A stretch of DNA of 8,439 bases, taken from an uncultured Eubacteriales bacterium. Lineage in GTDB: Bacteria; Bacillota; Clostridia; Oscillospirales; CAG-272. Under the pieces are notes generated by a model. It saw nothing but the letters and a program-made list of their open reading frames with translations. It searched no databases and had not been told where the DNA came from. A program made the translations under genes and the position numbers. Within the stretch, counting starts at the first letter, position 1. The number at the start of each line of letters is the position of its first letter. Below, one piece after another: positions 1 to 6,686 of the stretch. The stretch spans positions 1-8,439 of the forward strand of contig CAKSEI010000055.1 in assembly GCA_934446285.1 (NCBI GenBank), in the 5' to 3' direction.

Positions 1-257
1 TATCGTGTAGCCGTTGAAGTTCACGGTGCCGTTGTTCGTGAGGATGCTCCCGGTGCAGCCGCTATCTACGGTTATTACGGCGTTTTTCGACGGAGCTGCC
101 CCCGCGGCGTTCTCCTCGATGCTTTTTCCGTGAATGTACTGCCGTTTTTCTGCATCAAGTCAAGGGTTGATATCGTGTCAACCTGTATATCGTACGAGAG
201 CGACTGCACGTTCGCGGTAAACTCGGTCTGAGCGCCGTTGCTGCCGGCTCTTTTATT
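1..257 (-). pseudogene. Remnant of a beta-structured, probably surface-exposed protein; frameshifted and 5'-truncated
   Basis: No complete ORF exists here, but the minus strand reads as protein in two successive frames. From about 257 down to 132 it gives a Thr/Ser/Asn-rich stretch including EFTANVQSLSYDIQVDTIS and NGSTFT. From about 129 down to 1 a second frame continues with KSIEENAAGAA, NAVITVDSGCTGS and NNGTVNFNGYTI, still open at the window edge. The frames meet near 121-133, around a run of five A, as expected from loss of one base. The composition, with short beta-strand-like segments and NG turns, resembles the beta-helical stalks of adhesins and autotransporter-like proteins of Clostridia; this is a resemblance, not a family assignment. 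No start codon or ribosome binding site precedes it: upstream, the frame meets a stop inside the end of the regulator gene. It is therefore probably a decayed fragment left by rearrangement. A sequencing error could explain the frameshift but not the missing 5' end. Confidence 0.5.
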
Positions 258-1992
258 TATCTTTTATCGGCGGGACGAAGTTTTCAATCGCGTTGCGCAG
301 GCGCTCATGCCGTATGACAAAGTGTATTGCGGGCGCTTTGCTTTTTGATACCGTTACCCACTGCCCCTCGTGAATTAAAATCTGAAGATTTCTGAATGTG
401 TGGGCGGGGTTTATCTTGAGTGTGTAATTAGGATGCCCTTTGGCAAACGCCTCCGTGTCTCTCAGGTGCTCCGTATATTCCTCCGCGCTGTACGGTATGT
501 CACTCTCGCAGAACATCCCCGACAGCTCGAGCGCGGGCGGGCAGTTTCTGAATTCATTCGGAGAGAAGTGCGGCACGTCGTCCTCAATGCTCCCGGATCG
601 CAGTACGTTGAGTACGCTCTGCCTGCGCGAGGCAACATATTTTTTTATTTCCGCTCTGAGTTCTTCATTCACTCGGTTTCTCTCAAGCATACGCTCGAGC
701 AATCCGTCGCTTATCGTGTGTATTGGCAGGGTGGAGAGGATACTGCGCCTGCCGCCATGCTTTGCCGAGTCCGCGAGCAGAAATGAAGAAAATTCGCTCT
801 CTCTGTCGCTGCGGTAGATTTCCATGAGCGGGTATGCGCCCGCGAGCATTTCCTCCGCCCGCTTGCGGTAATACGTAATCTCGCGCTTTGACTTTGTGAG
901 ATAGTATCTGCCGTCGCATTGATAACCGGCTATTGCCTCGCCCGAGAGAGCCGCAGCCCCTGAGACCTTCAGCAGGTGCAGGAAGAGACTGTTCTGAGCG
1001 CTTTTGAAGTAGTACGGAGTTATCTGACCCGTCATGTACAGGGGCAACCAGCTCTCAAGCCCGAGCATCATCTCGTCAAACGAACGGTCGATATTGTGGA
1101 TTTGCTTAAGGCGCAACCCCTTTTTCAGCATTACAGCCATGCCGTACATCCATTTTTTCGGGAATTCCGGGTCTTTCGACATTTCTTTCTTCGGCATATC
1201 GCTGTACATTATAACGGGCTCTTCCGACTTTGACATCACCGTCGCGCGCAGAAAATCAAGTTCGCTCTCCATCATTTTCTCAATGCCGTAGTAGTATTCC
1301 GTTGACGGCAACTGAAAGGGCGTTGACGGAACCTTCAGTTCGTCAAAGTGTATTGTCTTTACATATTCGTTAAGGTCAAATTCGTCAAGCCTGCAGAGAA
1401 AGTCGGAGACGCTCTCATCCCCTTTTTTGCCGTCCCGCTTCTCGAGCAGCCAATTTTTCAGAGTCGTATATCTGACGGATTTGTCCGAGAGCATTTCCGC
1501 TTTGCATCCTATAAGCTCGGAGAGCGCCGCAGTCTCCTGTGGGGTGCGTATCTCGCGGGCGATAAACGACGCTACGGCGGACGCGAACTGCTCACAGTCC
1601 CCGGGAGTTCTCGAACCGTTCCTTATGCGGAAGATGGCCGAGGTGTTATAATTTGTATACTGACAGAGACGCGTAATATTTATATTCAGCGCGGAAATGA
1701 GTGTATTGAAATTCCGACGCAGCAACTCCTTATCGGTGGAAACAAAATCTTCGCAGGCGATGAATGATTCTCTTATCTGCCACGCGGTGATATCGGAAAG
1801 CCCGCGATTTTCCGCAGCCTGGGCTATAGCGGAGCAGAGATTATCAAATGCTTTGCTTCCGAGTACGGGTACGCGCTCACCGTTCTTATAACGGCTGAGC
1901 GACGCGGGGGAGATGCCCGACAGGTTGCTCAGTTCTTTTGCGGTGTAGGATATCATCACCGTATATTCGTTCAGCTTTTCGCAGAATTTCAT
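253..1992 (-). CDS. Large XRE-like transcriptional regulator with two helix-turn-helix segments
   Basis: This is a 579-residue protein. The ATG at 1992 is chosen because GGAG lies 7 bases upstream. A longer reading from 2049 would only translate the promoter repeat (MRYNNMRYNN). Two segments show the Cro/CI-type helix-turn-helix pattern. Residues about 14-50 contain TAKELSNLSGISPASLSRYKNGERVP, abbreviated here as TAKELSNLSG...SLSRYKNGERVP. Residues about 95-135 contain NITRLCQYTNYN and RIRNGSRTP. The remainder, about 210-579, has no domain I can name. Its region 280-390, with LKKGLRLKQIHNIDRSF, GLESWLPLYMTGQITPYY and SGAAALSGEAIAGY, matches my memory of a recurrent regulator type in gut Clostridia and may sense a ligand or form oligomers. 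No signal peptide or membrane segment is seen. The target is unknown. It is transcribed alone from its own promoter region, and autoregulation through the inverted repeat upstream is plausible but only inferred. Its end abuts a decayed gene, so it may be an accessory arrival. Confidence 0.85.
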   Translation of the reverse strand: MKFCEKLNEYTVMISYTAKELSNLSGISPASLSRYKNGERVPVLGSKAFDNLCSAIAQAAENRGLSDITAWQIRESFIACEDFVSTDKELLRRNFNTLISALNINITRLCQYTNYNTSAIFRIRNGSRTPGDCEQFASAVASFIAREIRTPQETAALSELIGCKAEMLSDKSVRYTTLKNWLLEKRDGKKGDESVSDFLCRLDEFDLNEYVKTIHFDELKVPSTPFQLPSTEYYYGIEKMMESELDFLRATVMSKSEEPVIMYSDMPKKEMSKDPEFPKKWMYGMAVMLKKGLRLKQIHNIDRSFDEMMLGLESWLPLYMTGQITPYYFKSAQNSLFLHLLKVSGAAALSGEAIAGYQCDGRYYLTKSKREITYYRKRAEEMLAGAYPLMEIYRSDRESEFSSFLLADSAKHGGRRSILSTLPIHTISDGLLERMLERNRVNEELRAEIKKYVASRRQSVLNVLRSGSIEDDVPHFSPNEFRNCPPALELSGMFCESDIPYSAEEYTEHLRDTEAFAKGHPNYTLKINPAHTFRNLQILIHEGQWVTVSKSKAPAIHFVIRHERLRNAIENFVPPIKDK

Positions 1993-1999
1993 GCTTTTT

Positions 2000-2003
2000 C
2001 TCC
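2000..2003 (-). promoter_or_regulatory. Ribosome binding site fixing the start of the HTH regulator
   Basis: GGAG (in CGGAGAAAAAGC read on the minus strand) stands 7 bases before the ATG at 1992. No comparable site precedes the in-frame ATG codons further upstream, which lie inside the TATAAT repeat. The site therefore decides the 579-codon start. Confidence 0.75.
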
Positions 2004-2017
2004 GAGTGGGTTTTTTA

Positions 2018-2047
2018 ATATTATTATACCGCATATTATTATACCGC
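2018..2047 (-). repeat. Two perfect tandem copies of a 15-bp unit carrying TATAAT
   Basis: The minus-strand unit GCGGTATAATAATAT occurs twice back to back (2047-2033 and 2032-2018), and three further matching bases extend it at 2048-2050. Each copy holds a consensus -10 hexamer, at 2043-2038 and 2028-2023. It looks like a recent slippage duplication inside the promoter of the HTH regulator. Confidence 0.9.
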
Positions 2048-2066
2048 ATACTCGCAGGAAATTAAA
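2023..2066 (-). promoter_or_regulatory. Probable sigma-A promoter of the HTH regulator with a duplicated -10 box
   Basis: There are two perfect TATAAT hexamers on the minus strand. The upstream one (2043-2038) has TTTAAT as a weak -35 (2066-2061) at exactly 17 bases. The downstream one (2028-2023) has no acceptable -35 at 17 bases. Starts about 7 bases past each box would give leaders of roughly 24 or 39 bases before the ATG at 1992. The boxes are visible in the sequence; their use as promoters is inferred. Confidence 0.6.
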
Positions 2067-2082
2067 GGCTGCTTGACCGTAT

Positions 2083-2116
2083 AATTCCAAAAGTGTCAAT
2101 TGACACTTCGGAAATT
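2083..2116. promoter_or_regulatory. 34-bp inverted repeat with a perfect 18-bp palindromic core; candidate operator
   Basis: The core AAGTGTCAATTGACACTT (2091-2108) is a perfect palindrome. Flanking bases extend it to two 17-bp arms (2083-2099 and 2100-2116) that agree at 14 of 17 positions. Its centre lies about 68 bases upstream of the start predicted from the upstream TATAAT of the HTH regulator, a position typical of activator sites. TTGACA occurs on both strands in the core, but neither copy has a good -10 at 16-18 bases. Binding by the HTH regulator itself would be an obvious model but is not shown. Confidence 0.55.
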
Positions 2117-2226
2117 TATCGGGAATTATGCCAATATACGACAAAATCCGCGAAAAAACCCTTTTTCGGGACAAAAGCGCGTAAAAAAAGCGTGCGTCCG
2201 CCCGTATGTATAAAAGGCAGTGCCTT

Positions 2227-2256
2227 AAAAATCCGCGAGCCTCCCGAGAAGGCTCG
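2227..2256 (-). terminator. Probable intrinsic terminator
   Basis: Read on the minus strand, CGAGCCT (2256-2250), a 7-base loop and AGGCTCG (2242-2236) form a GC-rich 7-bp stem. It is followed after four bases by five T (2231-2227). It would stop minus-strand transcripts coming from the small Cys/Gly-rich gene before they reach the HTH regulator promoter. The T run is short and slightly displaced, hence moderate confidence. Confidence 0.5.
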
Positions 2257-2333
2257 ATCCGTATTTTAAAAAAGATGACAGCAAATTTTTTATACAAAAG
2301 CTTTTGCCGAGCTTTTTTCAAAAAGCCTGCGGG

Positions 2334-2380
2334 AATGCACAACGGGGCAAGGTCTTTATGACCTTGCCCCGTTGTGCATT
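2334..2380. terminator. Perfect 21-bp hairpin, likely terminator or 3'-end stabiliser
   Basis: Two 21-base arms (2334-2354 and 2360-2380) are exactly complementary around a 5-base loop (TTTAT on the plus strand). The stem includes CAACGGGGCAAGGTC. It lies about 80 bases past the stop of the small Cys/Gly-rich gene and would end its transcript. The T tract is poor on the minus strand (ATTCCC) and better on the plus strand (ATTATTTT), so it may work in both directions or act as a 3'-end barrier. Confidence 0.6.
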
Positions 2381-2400
2381 ATTTTGCAGCGGTGTGGGCT

Positions 2401-2477
2401 TTACTGCTCGGTTACTGCTCAGTTATCGTTCGGCTACCGTTCGCTTGCTGCCTGACTGCCGCTCAGTTGCCGCAGCC
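2401..2477. repeat. Degenerate 11-bp tandem repeat, about seven units
   Basis: On the plus strand the tract divides into 11-base units: TTACTGCTCGG, TTACTGCTCAG, TTATCGTTCGG, CTACCGTTCGC, TTGCTGCCTGA, CTGCCGCTCAG and TTGCCGCAGCC. The first four are close (consensus roughly TTACYGYTCGG) and the later ones decay. The unit is not a multiple of three and the array straddles the stop codon of the small Cys/Gly-rich gene, so it is not a coding repeat. The period is close to one helical turn. Confidence 0.6.
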
Positions 2478-2654
2478 GCAGCCGCTGTTGCCGTTTCCGA
2501 ACAGCAGGATAAACAGGATTATAATTGCGATTATCAGCATATTATCGTTTCCGAGTCCGAATCCGTTGCACAAGCCGCAGCCGCAGGGGCGTGAGTTGTT
2601 TCCGCCGTTGCAGCAGCCTAATCCGGAGTTGCAGTTGTTGTCATAGTCACACAT
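2463..2654 (-). CDS. Small Cys/Gly/Asn-rich protein with one hydrophobic segment
   Basis: This is a 63-residue protein of unknown function. It begins MCDYDNNCNSG, is rich in Gly and Asn, and has nine cysteines: Cys2, 8, 14, 15, 24, 26, 29, 59 and 61. Residues about 39-52 (MLIIAIIILFILLF) form one uncharged hydrophobic segment, followed by a short tail ending GCGCGN. It is likely membrane-attached, with Cys-rich parts flanking the segment. Start choice is supported by AGGGGGACT (2669-2661) about 8 bases before the ATG. Tiny Gly/Cys-rich proteins with such a tail recur in Clostridia, and some YjcZ-like sporulation proteins look similar in outline; a role in spores or metal binding is only a guess. 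It starts 75 bases after rsmF and has its own leader, so it is probably regulated apart from the upstream operon. Confidence 0.75.
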   Translation of the reverse strand: MCDYDNNCNSGLGCCNGGNNSRPCGCGLCNGFGLGNDNMLIIAIIILFILLFGNGNSGCGCGN

Positions 2655-2729
2655 TTTTACAGTCCCCCTATAAATTGTGGGTTATACCCTCTACCAATAT
2701 ATGCCGTGGGATAAAGACTGTGACTGTGT
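2655..2729 (-). promoter_or_regulatory. Probable promoter/leader region of the small Cys/Gly-rich gene
   Basis: Between the rsmF stop and the small ORF the minus strand holds TATAAC (2686-2681) inside the short inverted repeat GGGT-ATA-ACCC (2689-2679), and CATATATT further upstream. No good sigma-A -35 stands 16-18 bases before TATAAC. An alternative sigma factor is possible but unproven. ACAGTC near the rsmF stop could pair with GACTGT next to the ribosome binding site. Confidence 0.3.
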
Positions 2730-4085
2730 TCACGCCATGCGCAGACCTTTCGGATAATGGTTCTTCAGGACTCCGCCGACGGCTTTGCCGCCGCCGAGCG
2801 TACAGCCTCCGACAAAAACCGCGCACCAGCCGTTGTCAAGCTCCGTTTTTATACATCTGCCCGCTATATAGTCGGCGCACTCGGGTGAGGATGGATCAAG
2901 CTCCGTTCTGCGAAGAAATCTCTGCCCGTATGCCGTAAAGAAATTGTGATGAGGACGGAAAAGCCCCTTTGAAACGCTGCCGAGCGTCACTCCGTGTGAG
3001 ACGGTGACACCACGTACATACGGATGCTCCGTCGAGAGTGCGCACAGCATTTCTCCCGACTTTACGATATGCAGCTCGTCCGTCGTGATATCGGTGTTCT
3101 CAGAGAGGAATTTCCTGATAGCGGACAGCTCTTGTCCGCTCGTCCTGTCTGCGCCGTCGTGCGGCAGCACGATGCCTGCGCCGCCCGTGCCGTCGGCATC
3201 GCGCCGCATGAGTGCTATATACTGCCCCTCTCCCGGTGACAGGTGAGGGTAAAATCTGCGTGCGAGGCGCGTCTTTTCCGTTATGCCGTCAGAAGTCACG
3301 TCCGCGACCTTGCCGCGTACAGCCTCAAGGTGAAAATCGGGATGCCGCGCAAGGAAATTCTCCGTCTGCAGCTCGTCCTCCTCGGGAGAAAAGGTGCAGG
3401 TCGAATATATTAAAAGCCCGCCCGGCTTGACACAGCGGCACACGCCGTCGAGGATTTCTCTCTGCAGCTCCGCGCACTTCTTCACCGCGCCCGTGCTCCA
3501 CCCCTCGCAGGCAGCCGCATACTTTCTGAACATTCCCTCGCCCGAGCAGGGAGCGTCAGCAAGGACTATATTAAAGAAATTTTCATAAAGTCCTCCGAGC
3601 AGACGCGCGTCCGAGCAGGTAACTACGGTGTTTTTGAGTCCCGCGCGCTCGACATTGCCCGCAAGAGTCCTCGCCCGTCCTCTGTCCGCCTCGTTTGATA
3701 CGACAAGACCGTCATCCCCCACCGAGCAGGCGAGAAAAACCGTCTTGCCGCCGGGAGATGCGCACGCGTCAAGCACTCTCATGCCCTCCGTTACCTCTGC
3801 GGCATTGACCGTCGCCTGGGCGGATGGGTCTTGAATATAAAAAGCACCTGCGTGATGCAGCGGGTGCTTGCCCGGCAGCTCTCCGTCAAATAGTGCGCCG
3901 CGCGGGGCATACTCAAGCGGCACCAGCTCAAAGGGCAGCATACGTGCGAGCGCCTCCGAGCTTATCTTATTCGTGCGGAAGAGTGCCTTCGTTGCGCTGC
4001 CCTGCGTAAGCTCTCTCTCAAAATCGGGGTATGAGTCGCCGAGCAGATTTCTCATACGCTCGCAAAATTCTATAGGTAAATTCAT
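2730..4085 (-). CDS. rsmF: RsmF-like rRNA cytosine-5 methyltransferase (NOL1/NOP2/Sun family)
   Basis: This 451-residue protein transfers a methyl group from S-adenosylmethionine to C5 of a cytosine in RNA, in this family usually 16S rRNA. An N-terminal RNA-binding part (about 1-95) includes QDPSAQ at 85-90. The Rossmann methyltransferase core follows, with DACASPGGK (106-114) binding SAM. DAPCSGEGMFRK (177-188) and STCTFSPEED (227-236) carry the two family cysteines; Cys229 is the expected nucleophile and Cys180 the release cysteine. The C-terminal part, about 340-451, resembles the RsmF C-terminal RNA-binding domains and ends LKNHYPKGLR, a family signature. The length and this tail favour RsmF over RsmB. 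The exact target cytosine cannot be read from the sequence. It starts 2 bases after rsmG with no strong ribosome binding site, so translation is probably coupled, and it is the last gene of the operon. Confidence 0.92.
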   Translation of the reverse strand: MNLPIEFCERMRNLLGDSYPDFERELTQGSATKALFRTNKISSEALARMLPFELVPLEYAPRGALFDGELPGKHPLHHAGAFYIQDPSAQATVNAAEVTEGMRVLDACASPGGKTVFLACSVGDDGLVVSNEADRGRARTLAGNVERAGLKNTVVTCSDARLLGGLYENFFNIVLADAPCSGEGMFRKYAAACEGWSTGAVKKCAELQREILDGVCRCVKPGGLLIYSTCTFSPEEDELQTENFLARHPDFHLEAVRGKVADVTSDGITEKTRLARRFYPHLSPGEGQYIALMRRDADGTGGAGIVLPHDGADRTSGQELSAIRKFLSENTDITTDELHIVKSGEMLCALSTEHPYVRGVTVSHGVTLGSVSKGLFRPHHNFFTAYGQRFLRRTELDPSSPECADYIAGRCIKTELDNGWCAVFVGGCTLGGGKAVGGVLKNHYPKGLRMA

Positions 4086-4087
4086 CT

Positions 4088-4798
4088 CTACAGCGGCTTC
4101 TTCTTTATAACGCCGCCCGTGCGCGGGTATTTCTGCGGGGTGGGAGCTTGTTTTTTTACACTTATCAAAGCCCGCGACTGTCCGACCGGGGCGAAAAGGG
4201 TATAGTCTCTCAGGTCTGCCGTACAGTTAAGTTCTTTGAGCGCGTGTGCACCCTCATCAAGCTCCGTTCCGCCGTCCTTTCCCTTGAGCGCGTAAAAAGA
4301 ACCGCCGACGCGCACAAGCGGCGTGCACCACTCGAGCAGGACGTTAAGTCTAGCTACGGCGCGTGCAAAGGCGACGTCAAAGCTCTCGCGAGCCTGCCCT
4401 TTTCCGAGCTCCTCGGCTCTGCCGCACAGCGTGCGGACATTCTTTAAGCCGAGCTCGTCCGCGGCAGAACGAATAAACGCAAGCTTCTTTGCCGTTGAGT
4501 CTATTGCGGTAAACTCGATATCGGGACGCACGATGGCAAAGGGCAGAGTGGGAAAGCCCCCGCCGCAGCCGATATCGGCTGCCTTAATTCCGCTGTCAAG
4601 CTCGGGAAGAGCCGCGAGACAGTCGGCAAAATGCTTATATGAAATGCCCTCGTCGTCCGTTATCGCGGTCAGGTTGTATTTTTCATTCGTTTCGCGCAGC
4701 ATTATCGCGAGGTGCTCAAATTTATCGGCGAAAGGTGAGTACCGCTCAATGCCGTTTTCATTCAAAGCGCGCAGGAAAATCTCGGTAAATTTACTCAT
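4088..4798 (-). CDS. rsmG: 16S rRNA (guanine-N7) methyltransferase RsmG
   Basis: This 236-residue protein methylates N7 of a guanine in the 530 loop of 16S rRNA (G527 in E. coli numbering), using S-adenosylmethionine in the cytoplasm. YNLTAITDDE (41-50) matches the conserved N-terminal part, DIGCGGGFPTLP (75-86) is the SAM-binding loop, and ARAVARL (145-151) is the family motif following FDVAF. The C-terminus YPRTGGVIKKKPL is diagnostic of RsmG. The length is normal. The ATG lies inside the end of mnmG (8-base overlap) with GAGGG a few bases upstream. The mnmG-rsmG order is the classical gidA-gidB arrangement. In other bacteria loss of RsmG gives low-level streptomycin resistance; this copy looks intact. 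Confidence 0.95.
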   Translation of the reverse strand: MSKFTEIFLRALNENGIERYSPFADKFEHLAIMLRETNEKYNLTAITDDEGISYKHFADCLAALPELDSGIKAADIGCGGGFPTLPFAIVRPDIEFTAIDSTAKKLAFIRSAADELGLKNVRTLCGRAEELGKGQARESFDVAFARAVARLNVLLEWCTPLVRVGGSFYALKGKDGGTELDEGAHALKELNCTADLRDYTLFAPVGQSRALISVKKQAPTPQKYPRTGGVIKKKPL

Positions 4799-6686
4799 TT
4801 CCGCCCTCTTTTCTTGATATCGTCAGCAGCAGAACGGAAATATCGGCGGGTGAAATGCCGCTTATGCGGCTCGCCTGTCCGACGGACGCGGGGCGCATGA
4901 GCGACAGCTTTTGTCTCGCCTCAAGGCGCAGCCCCTGAATTTTCTCATAGTCAATGCCGTCCGGTATGCGTTTCGTCTCCATCCTGCGGAATTTCTCGAC
5001 CTCGGAGAGCTGTCTCTTTATATACCCGTCATATTTGACGGCAATCTCAACGCAGATTTTAATATCGCGCGAAAGCTCGGGACGTCCGGGGTCGGCGGGG
5101 TAGAGCATATCGTAGGTTATCTGCGGACGGCGCAGCAGCTCCCCGAGTTTCGCCCCCGACGAGAGCGGCGTGCTGCCCGCCGAGAGGAGTATGCCGTTTA
5201 TCACCTCTCCGGGACCTATATTTGTGCGCTCTATGCGCTCGCACTCGTCCTTTATTGCATTTTGCTTTGCGAGAAAAGCCGCATAGCGCTCATCGTCTAT
5301 CAGCCCGACTCTGCGCCCGTATGGAGTTAAGCGCGCGTCGGCATTGTCCTGACGCAGCAGCAGACGGTATTCGGAACGGCTCGTCATGACTCTGTACGGC
5401 TCATTCGTGCCCTTTGTGACGAGGTCGTCTATGAGCATACCGATATATGAGGTGTCGCGCGTGAGAATAAGCGGAGTCTCACCCTTTATCTTAAGGGCAG
5501 CATTTATGCCCGCGACTATGCCCTGAGCACCTGCCTCCTCGTAGCCCGACGTGCCGTTAAACTGACCCGCGCCGTAAAGCCCCGGTATTTTTTTGAATTC
5601 AAGGGTCGGTAAAAGCTGCGTCGGGTCGGCACAGTCGTATTCTATCGCGTATGCCGTGCGCATCATCTCGGCCTTCTCAAAGCCATCAAGTGACGCGAGC
5701 ATCGCGCGCTGTACCTCTTCCGGCATGGAGGACGAAAAGCCCTGCAGATACATCTCCTCCGTGTCGCGCCCCATAGGCTCTAAGAAAAGCTGATGACGGC
5801 TCTTGTCGGCGAAGCGCACAACCTTATCTTCTATCGAGGGGCAATAGCGCGGACCCGTGCCGTGAATTCTGCCCGAATATATGGGTGAGCGGTCGAGATT
5901 GTTTCTTATGATTTCATGTGTTTTTTCATTGGTATAAACTATGCGGCATTCGCTCTGCGTGCGGGAATTTAACTCCGTCTCATCCGTATAATACGAATAC
6001 GGTGTTATATGTTCCTCACCGCACTGTCTCTCAAGCTTGTCAAGGTCGACGGAAGAGCGCAGCACGCGTGCTGGAGTTCCCGTCTTGAATCGGCGCAGAG
6101 AGATACCGAGCCTGTCAAGGGACTCGGAGAGATAACGTGCGGGCAGCATACCGTCGGGTCCCGACGGATACTGTACCTCGCCTATAATCACCTCGCCTCT
6201 CAGGTATGTGCCGCAGCATATGACAGCCGCCCTGCAGCCCCACACAGCTCCGAGGGAAGTAACCACCCCGCAGACTCTGCCGTCCCCGTCCGTCCTTATG
6301 TCCACTACCTCAGCCTGAACAAGCTCAAGCCCCTTTTGCCTTTCGAGCGTTTTCTTCATCACAGCCCGATAAGCCATCCTGTCTGCCTGAACCCGTTTGC
6401 TGCGCACAGCCGGACCTTTGCCCTCGTTGAGCGTGCGCGACTGCAGAGTAACGATGTCCGCAGCGCGCCCCATCTCGCCGCCGAGCGCGTCTATCTCAAA
6501 GACGAGCTGACCCTTTCCCGTGCCGCCTATCGCGGGATTGCACGGCATGTTGCCGACAGCATCAAGATTTATCGTGAAAAGGACACAGCGCAGCCCCATA
6601 CGTGCGCAAGCAAGCGCAGCCTCAATGCCGGCATGTCCCGCGCCTATAACGGCTACGTCCGTGTCCTTGTAAAAATATTCTATCAT
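4791..6686 (-). CDS. mnmG: tRNA uridine-34 5-carboxymethylaminomethyl modification enzyme MnmG (GidA)
   Basis: This 631-residue FAD enzyme works with the GTPase MnmE to install (carboxymethyl)aminomethyl groups on wobble U34 of tRNAs, using methylene-tetrahydrofolate. The FAD-binding fold starts with VAVIGAGHAGIEAA (glycines at 15, 17 and 20). MPCNPAIGGTGKGQ holds the first conserved cysteine (Cys49) and YCPSIEDKVVRF the second. GLYGAGQFNGTSGYEEAGAQ and TSRSEYRLLLRQDNAD are further MnmG signatures. The C-terminal helical domain contacting MnmE and tRNA includes KYDGYIKRQ and ISGISPADISVLL. The length is typical and all key residues seem present. The ATG overlaps the TGA of the preceding 36-codon gene (ATGA) and has no clear ribosome binding site of its own, which suggests re-initiation. 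Its partner mnmE, often adjacent, is not in the window. Confidence 0.97.
   Translation of the reverse strand: MIEYFYKDTDVAVIGAGHAGIEAALACARMGLRCVLFTINLDAVGNMPCNPAIGGTGKGQLVFEIDALGGEMGRAADIVTLQSRTLNEGKGPAVRSKRVQADRMAYRAVMKKTLERQKGLELVQAEVVDIRTDGDGRVCGVVTSLGAVWGCRAAVICCGTYLRGEVIIGEVQYPSGPDGMLPARYLSESLDRLGISLRRFKTGTPARVLRSSVDLDKLERQCGEEHITPYSYYTDETELNSRTQSECRIVYTNEKTHEIIRNNLDRSPIYSGRIHGTGPRYCPSIEDKVVRFADKSRHQLFLEPMGRDTEEMYLQGFSSSMPEEVQRAMLASLDGFEKAEMMRTAYAIEYDCADPTQLLPTLEFKKIPGLYGAGQFNGTSGYEEAGAQGIVAGINAALKIKGETPLILTRDTSYIGMLIDDLVTKGTNEPYRVMTSRSEYRLLLRQDNADARLTPYGRRVGLIDDERYAAFLAKQNAIKDECERIERTNIGPGEVINGILLSAGSTPLSSGAKLGELLRRPQITYDMLYPADPGRPELSRDIKICVEIAVKYDGYIKRQLSEVEKFRRMETKRIPDGIDYEKIQGLRLEARQKLSLMRPASVGQASRISGISPADISVLLLTISRKEGGNE

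Larger units (their letters stand above)
2051..2333. other. Intergenic stretch without a convincing gene
   Basis: This AT-rich region separates the small Cys/Gly-rich gene from the HTH regulator. Minus-strand translation gives an open frame of 117 codons (2342-1989), but it starts inside a hairpin, lacks a ribosome binding site and overlaps the regulator start, so I do not call it. Besides the inverted repeat and the probable terminator listed separately, it holds a 7-bp hairpin at 2151-2168 (CGAAAAA, loop ACCC, TTTTTCG), a short AAGGCA/TGCCTT hairpin at 2214-2226, the palindrome CAAAAGCTTTTG at 2295-2306, and an A/T-stem hairpin near 2311-2326. A small RNA cannot be excluded. Confidence 0.5.

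Noticed and set aside
2018..2047. CRISPR-like direct repeat
   Set aside because: There are only two adjacent units of 15 bp with no spacers and no cas genes.
1993..2049. N-terminal extension MRYNNMRYNN of the HTH regulator
   Set aside because: These codons are the duplicated TATAAT promoter units, and the GGAG site points to the ATG at 1992.
1989..2342. Minus-strand open frame of 117 codons between the small Cys-rich gene and the HTH regulator
   Set aside because: It starts inside the 21-bp hairpin, has no ribosome binding site, crosses the terminator, inverted repeat and promoter repeat, and overlaps the regulator start.
2304..2594. Plus-strand open frame of 96 codons
   Set aside because: It runs through the hairpin and the 11-bp repeat and lies antisense to the small Cys-rich gene, with low-complexity Ala-rich translation.
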